Assembly: GCA_022766605.1 (NCBI GenBank)
Contig: JALEOH010000008.1
Location: forward strand, 1 to 64,000
Length of the DNA: 64,000 nucleotides
Source of the DNA: Ezakiella sp.
GTDB lineage: Bacteria > Bacillota > Clostridia > Tissierellales > Peptoniphilaceae
Reading direction: 5' to 3'
Part shown: positions 42,448 through 52,748 of the stretch, in pieces
Numbering within the stretch: position 1 is the first letter of the stretch
How the letters are laid out: the number at the start of each line of letters is the position of its first letter
Translations under genes and position numbers: made by a program
Notes under the pieces: generated by a model
Database searches by the model: none
What the model was told of the DNA's origin: nothing
Seen by the model: the letters and a program-made list of their open reading frames with translations, nothing else

Positions 42448-45077
42448 TATAGATATTCTTCTATATTATTAAATATATTGTCGACTTTGTCGATGTCCTT
42501 TGCTCCTGCCATTGCCATGTCAGGCTTGCCGCCTCCATTTCCTCCAAGAGCCATTGCAATTTTCTTTACTGCTGCTCCTGAATTAAATCCAGAAGCTACT
42601 ATATCCTTTGACGCTGCAACCAATATATTTAGCTTACTATTATTTATAGTCGCAAAGACAAGTATTATATCGCTATATTTATTTCTTAGATCATCTGCCA
42701 TGGTCTTTAGGTCAGCGACCTCGACATCATGCAATACTTTTGCAAGTAATTTATTGCCATTAAATTCTTTTATATCGTCTTCGATAGAGTTTACTAGATT
42801 ACCTGCAAGCTCTCCTTTTAGATCATTAATTTCTTTTTTAAGATCTTTATTTTCCTTTAAGACATCCTCTGCTCTTTTAATTATATCCTCTTTATTGACT
42901 TTAAGAGTACTTGCAATGCTTTCGATTAGCTCTACTTGCTCTAATACATAATTATATGCCCCATGGCCCGTCACCGCCTCTATGCGTCTTACACCTGCAG
43001 CAACTCCAGCTTCCATTGTGATTTTAAATAAGCCAATCTCGGCTGTATTCTTTACATGAGTGCCACCGCAGAGTTCCTTGGAAAACTCACTCATTTTAAG
43101 CACACGAACAACCTCTCCATACTTGCTTTCAAATAAGCCCATTACTCCTTCTGCCTTCGCTTCAGCAAGGGATTTAATCTCCGTTACAACTGGGATTGAT
43201 TCCAATACTTTTTCGTTTACTATGCGCTCAACCTCTGCTATCTCGTCTCTAGTCATCGCTTGATAATGGCTAAAGTCAAATCTCAAATGTGCATCATCTA
43301 CCAAAGAGCCTGCTTGATGAACATGAGTACCTAAAACTTGTCTTAGTGCAGCATGAACCAAGTGCGTTGCGGAGTGATTGCGTCTGATATCATTTCTTCT
43401 CGTTGAATTTATCTTTGCGTGAACCCTATCGCCCGCCTTTGCCTCGCCTTCCTCTACTTCTGCTATATGAAGATAGACGGATTCCTTGGTCTTTTTGGTA
43501 TCTATTATATTTAATTTAAAGCCATCTCCTAGGATTACGCCAGTGTCACCGATTTGACCGCCGCCTTCGCCATAAAATGGAGTATCTTTTAGTATGACTA
43601 TTGCTTGATCACCTTTTTTTATCGAATTGACTTTTTTATCCTCGACAAATATATCAGTGATAATAGTATCCATCTCGTCTTTTGTATAGCCACAAAATTC
43701 ATTTTCCAATCCATTAAATAACGAGTCGTCGCCACCTTTTCTCCAGCCTGAATCCGATTTATCAAGGGCTTCTCTTGCACGATTTTTTTGATCGTCCATA
43801 GCTGATTTAAATTCTTCTTTATTATAGCTTAGGCCATTATCTAAGAGTATTTCTTCTGTCAAGTCTTCTGGAAATCCATAAGTGTCATATAATTCAAATA
43901 CATCTACGCCACTCATAGACTTTACACCACTTGATTTTAACTCGGACATCTTTTTATTTAATAGCTCGGTTCCTTGAACTATAGTCCTTTGAAAACGCTC
44001 TTCTTCTGTATTTAAAACTTCGAGAATTATCCTCTTATTGTCCTTTAACTCTTGGTAATGATCTCCCCACGATTCTATTACACGACTTACGGGAGCTTCC
44101 AAGAATGGTTTGTCAATTCCAAGAAGCATGCCATGCCTTGCAGCACGACGAATTAACTTTCTTAATACATATCCACGCCCTTCATTTGATGGAACAACTC
44201 CATCTGATATTAAAAAGGTCATTGCCCTTGCGTGATCTGCTATTATTCTCAAGTGAATGTCGTCCTCGTGATTATCTCCATAGTTCTTTTTGCATATTGC
44301 TTCAACTACTTTTATTATAGCTCTGATTGCTGCAATATCATAAACCGAATCGACATTCTCCATTACACAGGCAATTCTCTCAAGCCCCATACCAGTATCG
44401 ATATTGGGGTGGCTTAGTGGATGATAAACTCCATTTTCGTCTTTATCAAATTGCGTAAAAACTAAATTCCACACTTCTAGGAAACGATCACAATCGCAGC
44501 CTGGCTTACAATCATCTTTGCCACAACCAAACTCCACTCCCTTATCATAATGGATCTCAGAACATGGACCCGATGGGCCTACCTCAAGTTCCCAGAAATT
44601 ATCTTCTTTTCCAAGGCGAACTATTCTTTCTTCAGGAATTCCAATCTCATCTTTCCAAATATTATATGCCTCGTCATCATCGAGATAAACACTTACCCAA
44701 AGCTTTTCTTTGGGTAGATGCATTACCTCTGTCAAAAATTCCCATGCCCAACTAATTGCCTCGTGCTTAAAATAATCTCCAAAAGAGAAATTGCCGAGCA
44801 TCTCAAAAAATGTAAGATGCCTTAGTGTCTTACCAACATTATCTATATCTCCTGTACGGACGCATTTTTGAGAGGTAGTCATTCTCTTTGCAGGTGGAGT
44901 TGCCTCGCCTGTAAAGAATTTTTTAAGAGGAGCCATGCCAGCCCCAATTAAAAGCAAACTCTTGTCATCTCTTGGAATAAGAGAAAACGACGGCTCTCTT
45001 AAATGCTCTTTCTTTTCAAAAAAATCTAGAAACTTCTCTCTTATCTCATGAAGTCCTATCTTTTCAAACTCACTCAT
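42447..45077 (-). CDS. alaS: Alanyl-tRNA synthetase
   Basis: This class II synthetase charges tRNA-Ala. The 876-residue protein has the catalytic core (FFEMLGNFSFGDYFKHEAI, NEGRGYVLRKLIRRA), the editing domain with zinc ligands HSATH and CGGTH, and the C-terminal oligomerisation/C-Ala region. Length is typical. It lies 18 nt after the AI-2E-type transporter gene and is probably co-transcribed. No T-box was seen here. Confidence 0.97.
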   Translation of the reverse strand: MSEFEKIGLHEIREKFLDFFEKKEHLREPSFSLIPRDDKSLLLIGAGMAPLKKFFTGEATPPAKRMTTSQKCVRTGDIDNVGKTLRHLTFFEMLGNFSFGDYFKHEAISWAWEFLTEVMHLPKEKLWVSVYLDDDEAYNIWKDEIGIPEERIVRLGKEDNFWELEVGPSGPCSEIHYDKGVEFGCGKDDCKPGCDCDRFLEVWNLVFTQFDKDENGVYHPLSHPNIDTGMGLERIACVMENVDSVYDIAAIRAIIKVVEAICKKNYGDNHEDDIHLRIIADHARAMTFLISDGVVPSNEGRGYVLRKLIRRAARHGMLLGIDKPFLEAPVSRVIESWGDHYQELKDNKRIILEVLNTEEERFQRTIVQGTELLNKKMSELKSSGVKSMSGVDVFELYDTYGFPEDLTEEILLDNGLSYNKEEFKSAMDDQKNRAREALDKSDSGWRKGGDDSLFNGLENEFCGYTKDEMDTIITDIFVEDKKVNSIKKGDQAIVILKDTPFYGEGGGQIGDTGVILGDGFKLNIIDTKKTKESVYLHIAEVEEGEAKAGDRVHAKINSTRRNDIRRNHSATHLVHAALRQVLGTHVHQAGSLVDDAHLRFDFSHYQAMTRDEIAEVERIVNEKVLESIPVVTEIKSLAEAKAEGVMGLFESKYGEVVRVLKMSEFSKELCGGTHVKNTAEIGLFKITMEAGVAAGVRRIEAVTGHGAYNYVLEQVELIESIASTLKVNKEDIIKRAEDVLKENKDLKKEINDLKGELAGNLVNSIEDDIKEFNGNKLLAKVLHDVEVADLKTMADDLRNKYSDIILVFATINNSKLNILVAASKDIVASGFNSGAAVKKIAMALGGNGGGKPDMAMAGAKDIDKVDNIFNNIEEYL

Positions 45078-45095
45078 TCTTATCTCCTTAAATTT

Positions 45096-46310
45096 TTATA
45101 TATCTATTTTTGCTTCTTTATCTTTCACGAAAAGCTCATTATATATTACTTGTCCAACTATTACTATTGGGAGAGCAAATATCATGCCGACAAATCCAAA
45201 TAAGAATCCTCCTATTAATATAGAAACTAGCACTACAAACGGATGCATGCCTAGTTGATCTGAGAAGATCTTTGGAGCAAGTATATTATTTTGTGTCCAA
45301 TTGCCCATTACAAGTATGACTATTACCCAAAGAGCCTTTATCGGCTTATCTATTAGAGCAAAGATAAATGCAGGAAGCCCTCCAATAAATGGTCCAATAT
45401 ATGGTATGATATCTGCAAATATCGTTATTATACCAATTACAAGTGCAAAGTCGACTCCAACTATTGCAAGCCAAACTCCAGTAAATACACCTATATAAAT
45501 CGATGAGAATAGCTTGCCTTTTACATATTGTCTAACTTGACCATTGACATTTCTACCTACCTCTACGAATTTATCCCGATGTTTTCTTGGGATAAGTGAG
45601 AGGAATGCCTTTTGAAATGCTTCTTTATCTTTTAATAGATAAAAGACAAAGATAGGAATTAGTATTGCCATCATGGTCTTACTGATGGTTGTTCTAATGC
45701 CACTCATCCAACCTTGATAGTTATTTTTAATACCCGAGAATATACTCTCGACTATATTTTTAATATCTATATTTGCTATATTAAATAGATCGCGTCCAAA
45801 ATATTCTTTACTTAAATTGCTAATGACTTTTTGAGCTTGTTCTAAATAGCTCGGAAAGCTTGTAATCAATTTCTTAAATTCACCAGCAGTTCTTGGAACT
45901 ATGCTTACTAATAATAATACAATTACAAGTAATATTATTACAAATAAAAGCAATATCGCTCGCGTTCTATTCATGTATTTTTGTTTTTCAAGCCAGTTAA
46001 CGGCTGGATTTAATACATAGGCAAGCACGACTGCTGTTAAAAATGAATTTAGTAAATATCTAATGCTTGGAATATTTTTAAATACTAAATAAACTATACA
46101 TGCTAGTGCGATATAGATCAGCCACTTGCCAATTTTTTTAAGATCTATATTTATTCTCTTCTTTTCGTCAACATGGCGATTGCCAATATTTATTATATAG
46201 TAAATTCCAGCTAATATTATTGCAACTAGTGCAATATATAGTAGCCTATTTAAAATTATATCTATATTCCACTTGGGCAGTCCCTGTTTAATTGCCTCTA
46301 TATTCTGCAT
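45096..46310 (-). CDS. AI-2E/PerM-family membrane transporter
   Basis: The 404-residue protein has about eight membrane segments and the AI-2E family pattern: NPAVNWLEKQKYMNRTRAIL, a central soluble part, then VDFALVIGIITIFADIIPYI and GPFIGGLPAFIFALI. Known members export small molecules or ions (AI-2, Na+). The ligand here is unknown. It often precedes alaS in Firmicutes. A perfect TTGACA-17-TATAAT promoter lies upstream. Confidence 0.88.
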   Translation of the reverse strand: MQNIEAIKQGLPKWNIDIILNRLLYIALVAIILAGIYYIINIGNRHVDEKKRINIDLKKIGKWLIYIALACIVYLVFKNIPSIRYLLNSFLTAVVLAYVLNPAVNWLEKQKYMNRTRAILLLFVIILLVIVLLLVSIVPRTAGEFKKLITSFPSYLEQAQKVISNLSKEYFGRDLFNIANIDIKNIVESIFSGIKNNYQGWMSGIRTTISKTMMAILIPIFVFYLLKDKEAFQKAFLSLIPRKHRDKFVEVGRNVNGQVRQYVKGKLFSSIYIGVFTGVWLAIVGVDFALVIGIITIFADIIPYIGPFIGGLPAFIFALIDKPIKALWVIVILVMGNWTQNNILAPKIFSDQLGMHPFVVLVSILIGGFLFGFVGMIFALPIVIVGQVIYNELFVKDKEAKIDI

Positions 46311-46327
46311 TATTCCCTCCTTGTTTC

Positions 46328-46356
46328 ATTATACTCTAATTTATTTTTAGTGTCAA
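46328..46356 (-). promoter_or_regulatory. Promoter of the AI-2E transporter-alaS operon
   Basis: Minus strand TTGACA (46351-46356), 17-nt spacer, TATAAT (46328-46333), with AGGAGG shortly downstream. Confidence 0.85.
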
Positions 46357-46384
46357 CGATAATCGCTGATTTATCATGATTAAA

Positions 46385-46813
46385 CTATTTTTTTCGATTT
46401 TTTTCATCATTTAATTGATCAACTCTTCCAGCAAGTAACATCAAAATATTCCACGACAAAAGTGCAATTACAATTAGCGTAATAAAATCATAAAAATAGC
46501 TTAAACTCTTAGCCTTATAGACGAATAGTGATAAAGCTACTCCTATTGCCAATAATATAATAGTCCATATGAACCAATTGTTAATTATCTTTTTTCTTGT
46601 ATCGGGATTTAACATCGAATTATTTTTGTATTTAAATCCATCTCCTCCAGTTACTCTAATTACAATTGCAGAAATAAAAGCAAGAGCATATGTCGGAAGT
46701 ATGATCTTTCTTCCATATTGATCGATATTATCATCTCTTGGAATAACTAGAGTAAATATTGCATATATTATAAATAAAGCTATTATTATCTTATTTGCAT
46801 TTAGATTTTTCAT
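46385..46813 (-). CDS. Four-TM membrane protein of unknown function
   Basis: The 142-residue protein has about four hydrophobic segments (IIIALFIIYAIFTLVI, ILPTYALAFISAIVI, NWFIWTIILLAIGVALSLFV, FITLIVIALLSWNILMLLA) and a basic tail. No motif was recognised. It lies 7 nt after msrAB at the end of the DUF2254-kinase-regulator-msrAB run. Confidence 0.65.
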   Translation of the reverse strand: MKNLNANKIIIALFIIYAIFTLVIPRDDNIDQYGRKIILPTYALAFISAIVIRVTGGDGFKYKNNSMLNPDTRKKIINNWFIWTIILLAIGVALSLFVYKAKSLSYFYDFITLIVIALLSWNILMLLAGRVDQLNDEKNRKK

Positions 46814-46820
46814 ACCTCAC

Positions 46821-47768
46821 CTACACTAATGGCAAATAATCGCCATAGCCTTCCTCAACCATTTTATCATATGGAATAAATCTAAGTGCGGCACCATTGA
46901 TGCAATATCTTAGTCCGCCCCTATCTATTGGTCCATCTTGAAAGACATGCCCCAAGTGATTGTCGCCTGATTTACTTCTAACCTCAGTTCTTCTCATATT
47001 AAAGCTGTTATCCTTGTGATATTTTACATTGTCTTTTAATATTGGCCTTGTAAAACTCGGCCAACCGCAACCAGCATCAAACTTTTCATTAGATGTAAAT
47101 AGCGGCTCTCCTGTAATTTTGTCTACATATATTCCACGTCTATTTTCATCGTTAAATTCACTAGTGCCTGGTCTTTCTGTGTGGGAGTTGCGCATTATGT
47201 CATAACTTAATTCATCCAATATATTTTTTAGCTCCTCGTCACTTGGATTGTTGTATTTTTCATCAAATAAAGGCTCATCAGCCATATATAGATTGACATG
47301 GCAATAGCCTGAGGGATTTTTTATTAAATAGTCTTGATGATATTCCTCGGCCACTATAAAATGGCGAAGCTCTTCTACCTCAACTGCCAAAGTCCCAAGT
47401 CTCTCTTGATAATAGCCATATATTTTTAAAATCGTCGCTAGATCCTCACTAGATGTATAATATATCCCCGTTCTATATTGACGACCTTCGTCATTTCCTT
47501 GCTTATTAACCGAAGTTGGATCGATTATTCTAAAATAATGAAGCAGTATTTCTGCAAGACTAATCTTAGAGAAGTCATAGTCTATTTTGACAGTCTCGGC
47601 GTGGTCTGTAATTTTTAGAAAACTATAGCCCGTCTCCTCGCTCTTGCCATTTGCATATCCATTGATCGCCTCAACAACCCCATCAATTCTATCAAAATAA
47701 GCTTCAACTCCCCAAAAGCATCCTCCCGCCAAATAGATGCTTTTAATATTTTCATTCTCCATTTGCAT
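46821..47768 (-). CDS. msrAB: Fused methionine sulfoxide reductase MsrA-MsrB
   Basis: The 315-residue protein joins MsrA (GGCFWG with Cys17, EEYHQDYL) to MsrB (GCGWPSF, SGDNHLGHVFQDGP, RYCINGAALRF with catalytic Cys). Each half repairs one stereoisomer of methionine sulfoxide. There is no signal peptide, so it works in the cytosol. An upstream TTG is in frame, but the ATG at 47768 overlaps the regulator stop (TGATG) and has GGAG at a good distance. Coupling to a two-component system suggests stress-regulated expression. Confidence 0.95.
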   Translation of the reverse strand: MQMENENIKSIYLAGGCFWGVEAYFDRIDGVVEAINGYANGKSEETGYSFLKITDHAETVKIDYDFSKISLAEILLHYFRIIDPTSVNKQGNDEGRQYRTGIYYTSSEDLATILKIYGYYQERLGTLAVEVEELRHFIVAEEYHQDYLIKNPSGYCHVNLYMADEPLFDEKYNNPSDEELKNILDELSYDIMRNSHTERPGTSEFNDENRRGIYVDKITGEPLFTSNEKFDAGCGWPSFTRPILKDNVKYHKDNSFNMRRTEVRSKSGDNHLGHVFQDGPIDRGGLRYCINGAALRFIPYDKMVEEGYGDYLPLV

Positions 47769-48391
47769 CAAAACTCTCCTTTCAAATATTTAATCACAAG
47801 TTGCGTCCTGTCGCGACATTCCATTTTTTCTAAAATAATACTCAAATAATTTCTAACCGTCCCTTCCGATAAAAATAATTTATTTGCAATCTCTTTATTG
47901 TTTAATCCATCCGAGACGAGTTCTATTATTTCCCTTTCTCTATCTGTTATATCGCTTGGAAGCTTTGCTTTATATTCGGATTTAATCGCAGTTGTTAGCA
48001 CGTCGCGGTCAAGGACTATATTGTCATTCATAACCGCCTCGAGGCTGCTTTTTAAATCGCCAAAATTCTGCTTTAGTATATATCCCTTTGCACCAAGCTT
48101 AATGGCCTCTTTTATATAGTCCTCTTCATTAAAAGTCGTAAGAAGTAATATCTTTGCATCGGGAAATTCAGATATTATCTTTTTCGTTGCCCATATCCCT
48201 GCTGCACTATATTCTTCGACTTCTTCCATTCTTATATCCATCAAAACCACATCGGGCATGAGCTCCTTATATCTCTCATATGCCTCGATACCACTACTTG
48301 CACTGCCTACAACCTCGACTCCAACTGATTTTAATATCATCTCAATCGAGCTTAGTACAATTGCATCATCATCTACTATTAAAACTCTCAT
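47768..48391 (-). CDS. NarL/LuxR-family response regulator
   Basis: The 207-residue protein has a receiver domain with the phosphorylated Asp52 in DVVLMDIRM and Lys in ILKQN, followed by a LuxR-type helix-turn-helix (LTDREREI-type DITDREREIIELVSDG, NNKEIANKLFLSEGTVRNYL). Its start overlaps the stop of the kinase gene by 4 nt. Likely targets are its own operon and the divergent ABC exporter, by neighbourhood only. Confidence 0.94.
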   Translation of the reverse strand: MRVLIVDDDAIVLSSIEMILKSVGVEVVGSASSGIEAYERYKELMPDVVLMDIRMEEVEEYSAAGIWATKKIISEFPDAKILLLTTFNEEDYIKEAIKLGAKGYILKQNFGDLKSSLEAVMNDNIVLDRDVLTTAIKSEYKAKLPSDITDREREIIELVSDGLNNKEIANKLFLSEGTVRNYLSIILEKMECRDRTQLVIKYLKGEF

Positions 48392-49380
48392 CTCATCAAC
48401 CTCAAATATATCTTAAATCCATCTCCATCATCGATATTGAGCCTGCCATTGTATTTACTTGCAATCTCTCTCATCGACCTAATTCCAATGCCGTCTTTTC
48501 CATGTTTTTTTACAGCCCCATTATCCATAACCTCTATAATATCAAAAGTTTTGTGGCTCTTAATATTTATAGTTACTCTATTGCCATTTGAATGCTTAAT
48601 GATATTTGTAATGGCCTCGCGAACCAAAAATAATACATCTAGTTTTCTCTCTCCACGAATTAAATTGGCATTTATATTTAAATTTACCTCAAAGCCCTTC
48701 TTCTTTAAATCCTCTACTAGCTCTTCTATTTTTGCATCAAGATCAATCGAATCGTCTTTCATATTGTGCAGAGTTGATCTTATTTCATTCATTCCATCGG
48801 TTAAAGTGGATTTAATATTAAAAATCATCTCCTTCTCATTAATGCTAGCGATGGTCTCAAGAGCTCCCACCTGCAAGAGTGCACTTGTAATAGTGTGTCC
48901 AATTATATGATGCAGCTCGGTAGATATTCGGCTTCTCTCATTTAAAATTAACTCGCTTCGTTTTTTTTCTTCATTTAAAGACTTTAGCCTCATCTCCAAA
49001 TTCCTTTTTAATCTATCCTCATCATATATCTTTAAGATATCCTCATATTTTTTGCATGTTTCAAGATAAAGACTGATTAAATAATTTATTGCGAATGCAC
49101 TTAACAATACAATTGCCTCTATTCCATTATTTAAAAATGGCAAGAGTATTAAACTCATCAAGCTTTCTTTAAAGCCAATGCCAATTATTACAAAGGCAGC
49201 AAGTATTATATATTCCCGCTTGAACAATAAAAACACTATAAATAATGCTCCAATAATCTCCTTATGCCTTATTTTTATTATGGAGAAAATAAAATATGGC
49301 AATATAAATATCAGTGCATCATAGCCCAAATATATATATGAAATTATTGAGAAGATCAAAGAGAAGATTAGCCTAGTCAT
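48388..49380 (-). CDS. Sensor histidine kinase (HisKA_3 type)
   Basis: The 330-residue protein has several N-terminal membrane segments without a large extracellular loop, as in DesK/LiaS-like intramembrane sensors. A HisKA_3 dimerisation domain (RISTELHHIIGHTIT with the phospho-His) and an ATPase domain (REAITNIIKHSNGN, GIGIRSMREIA) follow. It pairs with the overlapping response regulator. The start directly follows the DUF2254 stop, so all four genes are probably one transcript. Confidence 0.92.
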   Translation of the reverse strand: MTRLIFSLIFSIISYIYLGYDALIFILPYFIFSIIKIRHKEIIGALFIVFLLFKREYIILAAFVIIGIGFKESLMSLILLPFLNNGIEAIVLLSAFAINYLISLYLETCKKYEDILKIYDEDRLKRNLEMRLKSLNEEKKRSELILNERSRISTELHHIIGHTITSALLQVGALETIASINEKEMIFNIKSTLTDGMNEIRSTLHNMKDDSIDLDAKIEELVEDLKKKGFEVNLNINANLIRGERKLDVLFLVREAITNIIKHSNGNRVTINIKSHKTFDIIEVMDNGAVKKHGKDGIGIRSMREIASKYNGRLNIDDGDGFKIYLRLMR

Positions 49381-50649
49381 TTATCTAAATTTCGCCATTA
49401 TATTTGAGAGCATATCCTTGTCTAAAGAAGTTTTGATATCCTTAATTGCCATTTCATACAATTCACCTGCATATTTTTTTACTACTTCTTTATTTTTGGT
49501 AGTGCTTGCAGCATATATCATCAAAAAACCCTTTAATATTGCAGCAATTACAGCTGGGTTGTCACCAGCTTGATATATTAGCTGATAAAAGGCAAAGTGT
49601 AGATTTTCTTTAAAATTATATCCTCTATACATTATCTCGGCATCCTCATTACATGCAAGGCTTGTATAATGTTCAGGCAGTCCTGCTATCTTACTTAGTA
49701 GTATTGACAGCTTCATCGCACAAAGAACTGCGGTATTGGGGTCTTTTTGACCAGATCCAAGAGCGCTTACTGCAATCTCCACAATTTTTTGTATATTAAA
49801 TCTAAAATCATATTCATCCGATTGTTCAGCACTTAATGTAAATTGCTTTGATAGATCGACGCATATGCTACTACTATTTGCCTCTTCAAGTGGATCTTTT
49901 GATAAAAATATTCCAAGGGTTGTACCCTCTACAATATATTCTCCAATCTTCGCTTTTATTATAAATTTAGCGCCGATATCCCCAATTTTTTTAATCATTG
50001 CTTCCGAATTTATTGCATTTAAATATCCGCTGTCAGTTGCAATTATCTCGCATCTATTGCTATATTTTTCGTATTTACTATTCTCGGTCTCGTTGTATTT
50101 ATCAATTTGCTCATCGATTACAGTTTGAGCTTGAACAAATAAAGACTCGACTATCTTGGTCGTCTGAATTGAGTCTATTATTCCAAGCACAAAGCGAACA
50201 AATTGTATCATGCAAAATATTGCATATAAAATTCCGATTGAGCCTGCAATTACCATGTGGTCGATAAATTGATCTCTAATTAAAAATAATCCACATATAC
50301 AATAGAAGAAGCCACCGACATATACTCCCAAGAGTTTCATCGTAAAGGTATTATTTATAAAATTTTCAATATAGCTATTTGAAAAACTCGAAGTATAATA
50401 AGTGCATACTGTCAATATAGTGGAGAATGTAAATGTACAGATTGTTAAGAGCGATCCTGAAAGAGTCGTGAGTATCGAGCCTGACAAGTCCGCCTCCATC
50501 AAAAAATATTTAGGCAATAGATCGTGAATCCAAGTATATCTAATATCTATTAACCACACTCCAAGTAGTAGGGCAATAGAAAATAGTATATATTGAATGA
50601 TATATACTTTGCCATGATTGTTATAAAACCAGATTTTAAATTTTTGCAT
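49381..50649 (-). CDS. DUF2254-family membrane protein
   Basis: The 422-residue protein has four membrane segments in its first 160 residues. The conserved part contains GSLLTICTFTFSTILTVCTYYTSSFS, here split as SILTTLSGSLLTICTFTFST and ILTVCTYYTSSFSNSYIENF. A soluble C-terminal half follows. DUF2254 proteins are widespread and uncharacterised. The ATG at 50649 follows GGAGGGGATT; the frame is open four codons earlier. It leads the operon with kinase, regulator and msrAB and may act as an accessory sensor. Confidence 0.8.
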   Translation of the reverse strand: MQKFKIWFYNNHGKVYIIQYILFSIALLLGVWLIDIRYTWIHDLLPKYFLMEADLSGSILTTLSGSLLTICTFTFSTILTVCTYYTSSFSNSYIENFINNTFTMKLLGVYVGGFFYCICGLFLIRDQFIDHMVIAGSIGILYAIFCMIQFVRFVLGIIDSIQTTKIVESLFVQAQTVIDEQIDKYNETENSKYEKYSNRCEIIATDSGYLNAINSEAMIKKIGDIGAKFIIKAKIGEYIVEGTTLGIFLSKDPLEEANSSSICVDLSKQFTLSAEQSDEYDFRFNIQKIVEIAVSALGSGQKDPNTAVLCAMKLSILLSKIAGLPEHYTSLACNEDAEIMYRGYNFKENLHFAFYQLIYQAGDNPAVIAAILKGFLMIYAASTTKNKEVVKKYAGELYEMAIKDIKTSLDKDMLSNIMAKFR

Positions 50650-50751
50650 AATCCCCTCCATTTATTATTATTCTTACCCAAAATTTAATAAATTACATTT
50701 GTCATATGAAAATAATTACAGCATTCACTTATATTTTTTGATTTTGTACTC

Positions 50752-50775
50752 TATAATAAAAGCATGGAGGTAATT
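50752..50775 (+). promoter_or_regulatory. -10 element and very short leader of the ABC exporter operon
   Basis: TATAAT (50752-50757) lies only about 18 nt before the used ATG. GGAGG at 50765-50769 sets the start at 50776 rather than 50764. A -35 was not recognised, consistent with activator dependence. Confidence 0.5.
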
Positions 50776-51711
50776 ATGAGTGAAATAGTAAATATTGAGC
50801 ATTTAGTAAAGAGATTTAAAGAATTGACCGCCCTTGACGATTTTAATTTAAAAATTAACAAGGGTGAAAGATTGGCGCTACTTGGCCCCAATGGAAGTGG
50901 TAAGACCACTGCAATTAATTGTATGCTCGGTCTACTTAAAATTGATCATGGTAAAATCGAATTGTTTGGAGAGCAAATGAGCCCAAGTAAGCTTGATATC
51001 AAAGCAAAGATTGGTCTTGTTCCACAAGAGCCAACTGTGTTTAACGAGCTTAATGTCTATGAAAATATAGATTATTTCTGTGGGCTATATGAACAAAACT
51101 CCATCAAAAGAAAGGAATTAGTAAATGAGGCGATTAAATTCGTCCACTTGGAAGATTATAAGAAATTCCGCCCCAAAAAACTTTCGGGAGGATTATTAAG
51201 AAGACTTAATATCGCATGTGGCATGGCACATAAGCCGGAATTTTTGATATTAGATGAGCCAACCGTTGCAGTCGATGCTCAAACTAGAAAATTCATGCTA
51301 GATGAGATTAAAAAGCTTGGAGAAAATGGTACGACAATACTTTATACAACCCACTATCTTGAAGAGGTTGAAGAAGTTGCAGAGACCATAGTTATCATAG
51401 AAAAAGGTCAAGCCATTGCAAAGGGAACGAGCGATGAATTAAAGAGTATGATTTCTACAACTGAAAAGATAGTAATCAACTTAGATGATGAGGGAGATAG
51501 ATTAAATGAATTAAAAAAACTCCCCAATATCTACTCTATTGACTTCAATGCTGGAAGCTATCATTTAGCATTTAACAAAGGTCACGATAATATTCATACT
51601 CTTATCAATTATTTAAGCGATAATGACCTTAGCTTTAGTTCAATCTATTCAGAGCGCCCAAGCTTAAATGATGTCTTCCTAGAGTTAACAGGAAAGGACT
51701 TGCGAGAATGA
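50776..51711 (+). CDS. ABC-2 exporter ATP-binding protein
   Basis: The 311-residue ATPase has Walker A GPNGSGKTT, Q-loop LVPQEPTVF, signature LSGGLLRRLNIACG, Walker B FLILDEPTVAVD and His in YTTHYLEE, followed by a C-terminal regulatory domain. It belongs to the drug/lipid exporter (CcmA/NatA) type. The second ATG (50776) is the start because GGAGGTAATT precedes it. It overlaps the first permease by 4 nt. Confidence 0.93.
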   Translation: MSEIVNIEHLVKRFKELTALDDFNLKINKGERLALLGPNGSGKTTAINCMLGLLKIDHGKIELFGEQMSPSKLDIKAKIGLVPQEPTVFNELNVYENIDYFCGLYEQNSIKRKELVNEAIKFVHLEDYKKFRPKKLSGGLLRRLNIACGMAHKPEFLILDEPTVAVDAQTRKFMLDEIKKLGENGTTILYTTHYLEEVEEVAETIVIIEKGQAIAKGTSDELKSMISTTEKIVINLDDEGDRLNELKKLPNIYSIDFNAGSYHLAFNKGHDNIHTLINYLSDNDLSFSSIYSERPSLNDVFLELTGKDLRE

Positions 51712-52748
51712 AATACTATCTACTGCAATTATTTAGAGATAGGGTCTCGATGTTTTGGATATTTATATTCCCGATTCTACTCTCGACCTTTATCTTAAAA
51801 TCAATTGGAAATATGAATTTGAAGGAGGATATCACTATGATGATCTCTCCTGACAATCCCGATAAGATCATATATGAAGAAGTTTTTAAAGAAAATACTG
51901 ATCCCGATAGACTTACCTTTAAACTTGTAGAAGGAGAGGACTATGTAGATGCACTTGATAAAAAAGAAATCGTTGCCTATCTCGATAAAGATAGCAATCT
52001 AATAGTTAGTTCCAACAGTTTTCACGAGTCTATATTAAAAAATTTCGTCGATACTATAAAGAGGATTAAAGTGGATCCATATGCAACAATTGACGCCCTG
52101 TCAAGCAATAATATAAAATCCTCTAGCGATGAAGGTGCAGATAACAGCGGATTTGTCTTTGCACTTCTAGCAATGATTAGCTTTTACGGTAGCTATCATG
52201 GACAAACAATAGTAAATAATATTCAAGCAAATCTCACCCCGCATGCTATTAGATTTGCAATTAGCCCATCAAATAAATGGAAATATCTGATCAATGGATT
52301 CTTATCTGCCGTGCTTGTAAATTCTATGATATTTACAACCACATTATTGTATTTAAAATTTATTTTAAATACAGATGCAATAACCAATTTGCCACTTACG
52401 ATAATCGCCTTTTTAATCGCAACCATATTTAGCATATGCTTTGGACTAACCCATGCATATCTAATAAATATTCCAGAAGGGCTAAAAAATTCCATCAACA
52501 CCATTGTAATGCTCGTTCTATCCGCTGGAGCTGGATTATATGGCACCCATTTTAGAGGAAGTCTTGCAAAAGGACTTGGTAAAATTGCCGAATTCAATCC
52601 ACTAAAGATCATATCCGACACTTTCTTTAAGATCAATATGCAAGCCTCGCCAACTATTGGCGCTGCAATATGGCTCATTCCCGTGTCGATAATAATCTTT
52701 ATAATCTGCGGATTAAAGATAAGGAGGACTCAATATGACAGTCTTTAA
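51708..52748 (+). CDS. ABC-2 type permease, first subunit
   Basis: The 346-residue protein has one N-terminal membrane segment, a large extracytoplasmic domain (about residues 35-145) and five further segments in the C-terminal half, as in YhgE/NatB-like ABC-2 permeases. It begins within the ATPase stop (ATGA). The substrate is unknown; drugs, peptides or lipids are typical. Confidence 0.87.
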   Translation: MKYYLLQLFRDRVSMFWIFIFPILLSTFILKSIGNMNLKEDITMMISPDNPDKIIYEEVFKENTDPDRLTFKLVEGEDYVDALDKKEIVAYLDKDSNLIVSSNSFHESILKNFVDTIKRIKVDPYATIDALSSNNIKSSSDEGADNSGFVFALLAMISFYGSYHGQTIVNNIQANLTPHAIRFAISPSNKWKYLINGFLSAVLVNSMIFTTTLLYLKFILNTDAITNLPLTIIAFLIATIFSICFGLTHAYLINIPEGLKNSINTIVMLVLSAGAGLYGTHFRGSLAKGLGKIAEFNPLKIISDTFFKINMQASPTIGAAIWLIPVSIIIFIICGLKIRRTQYDSL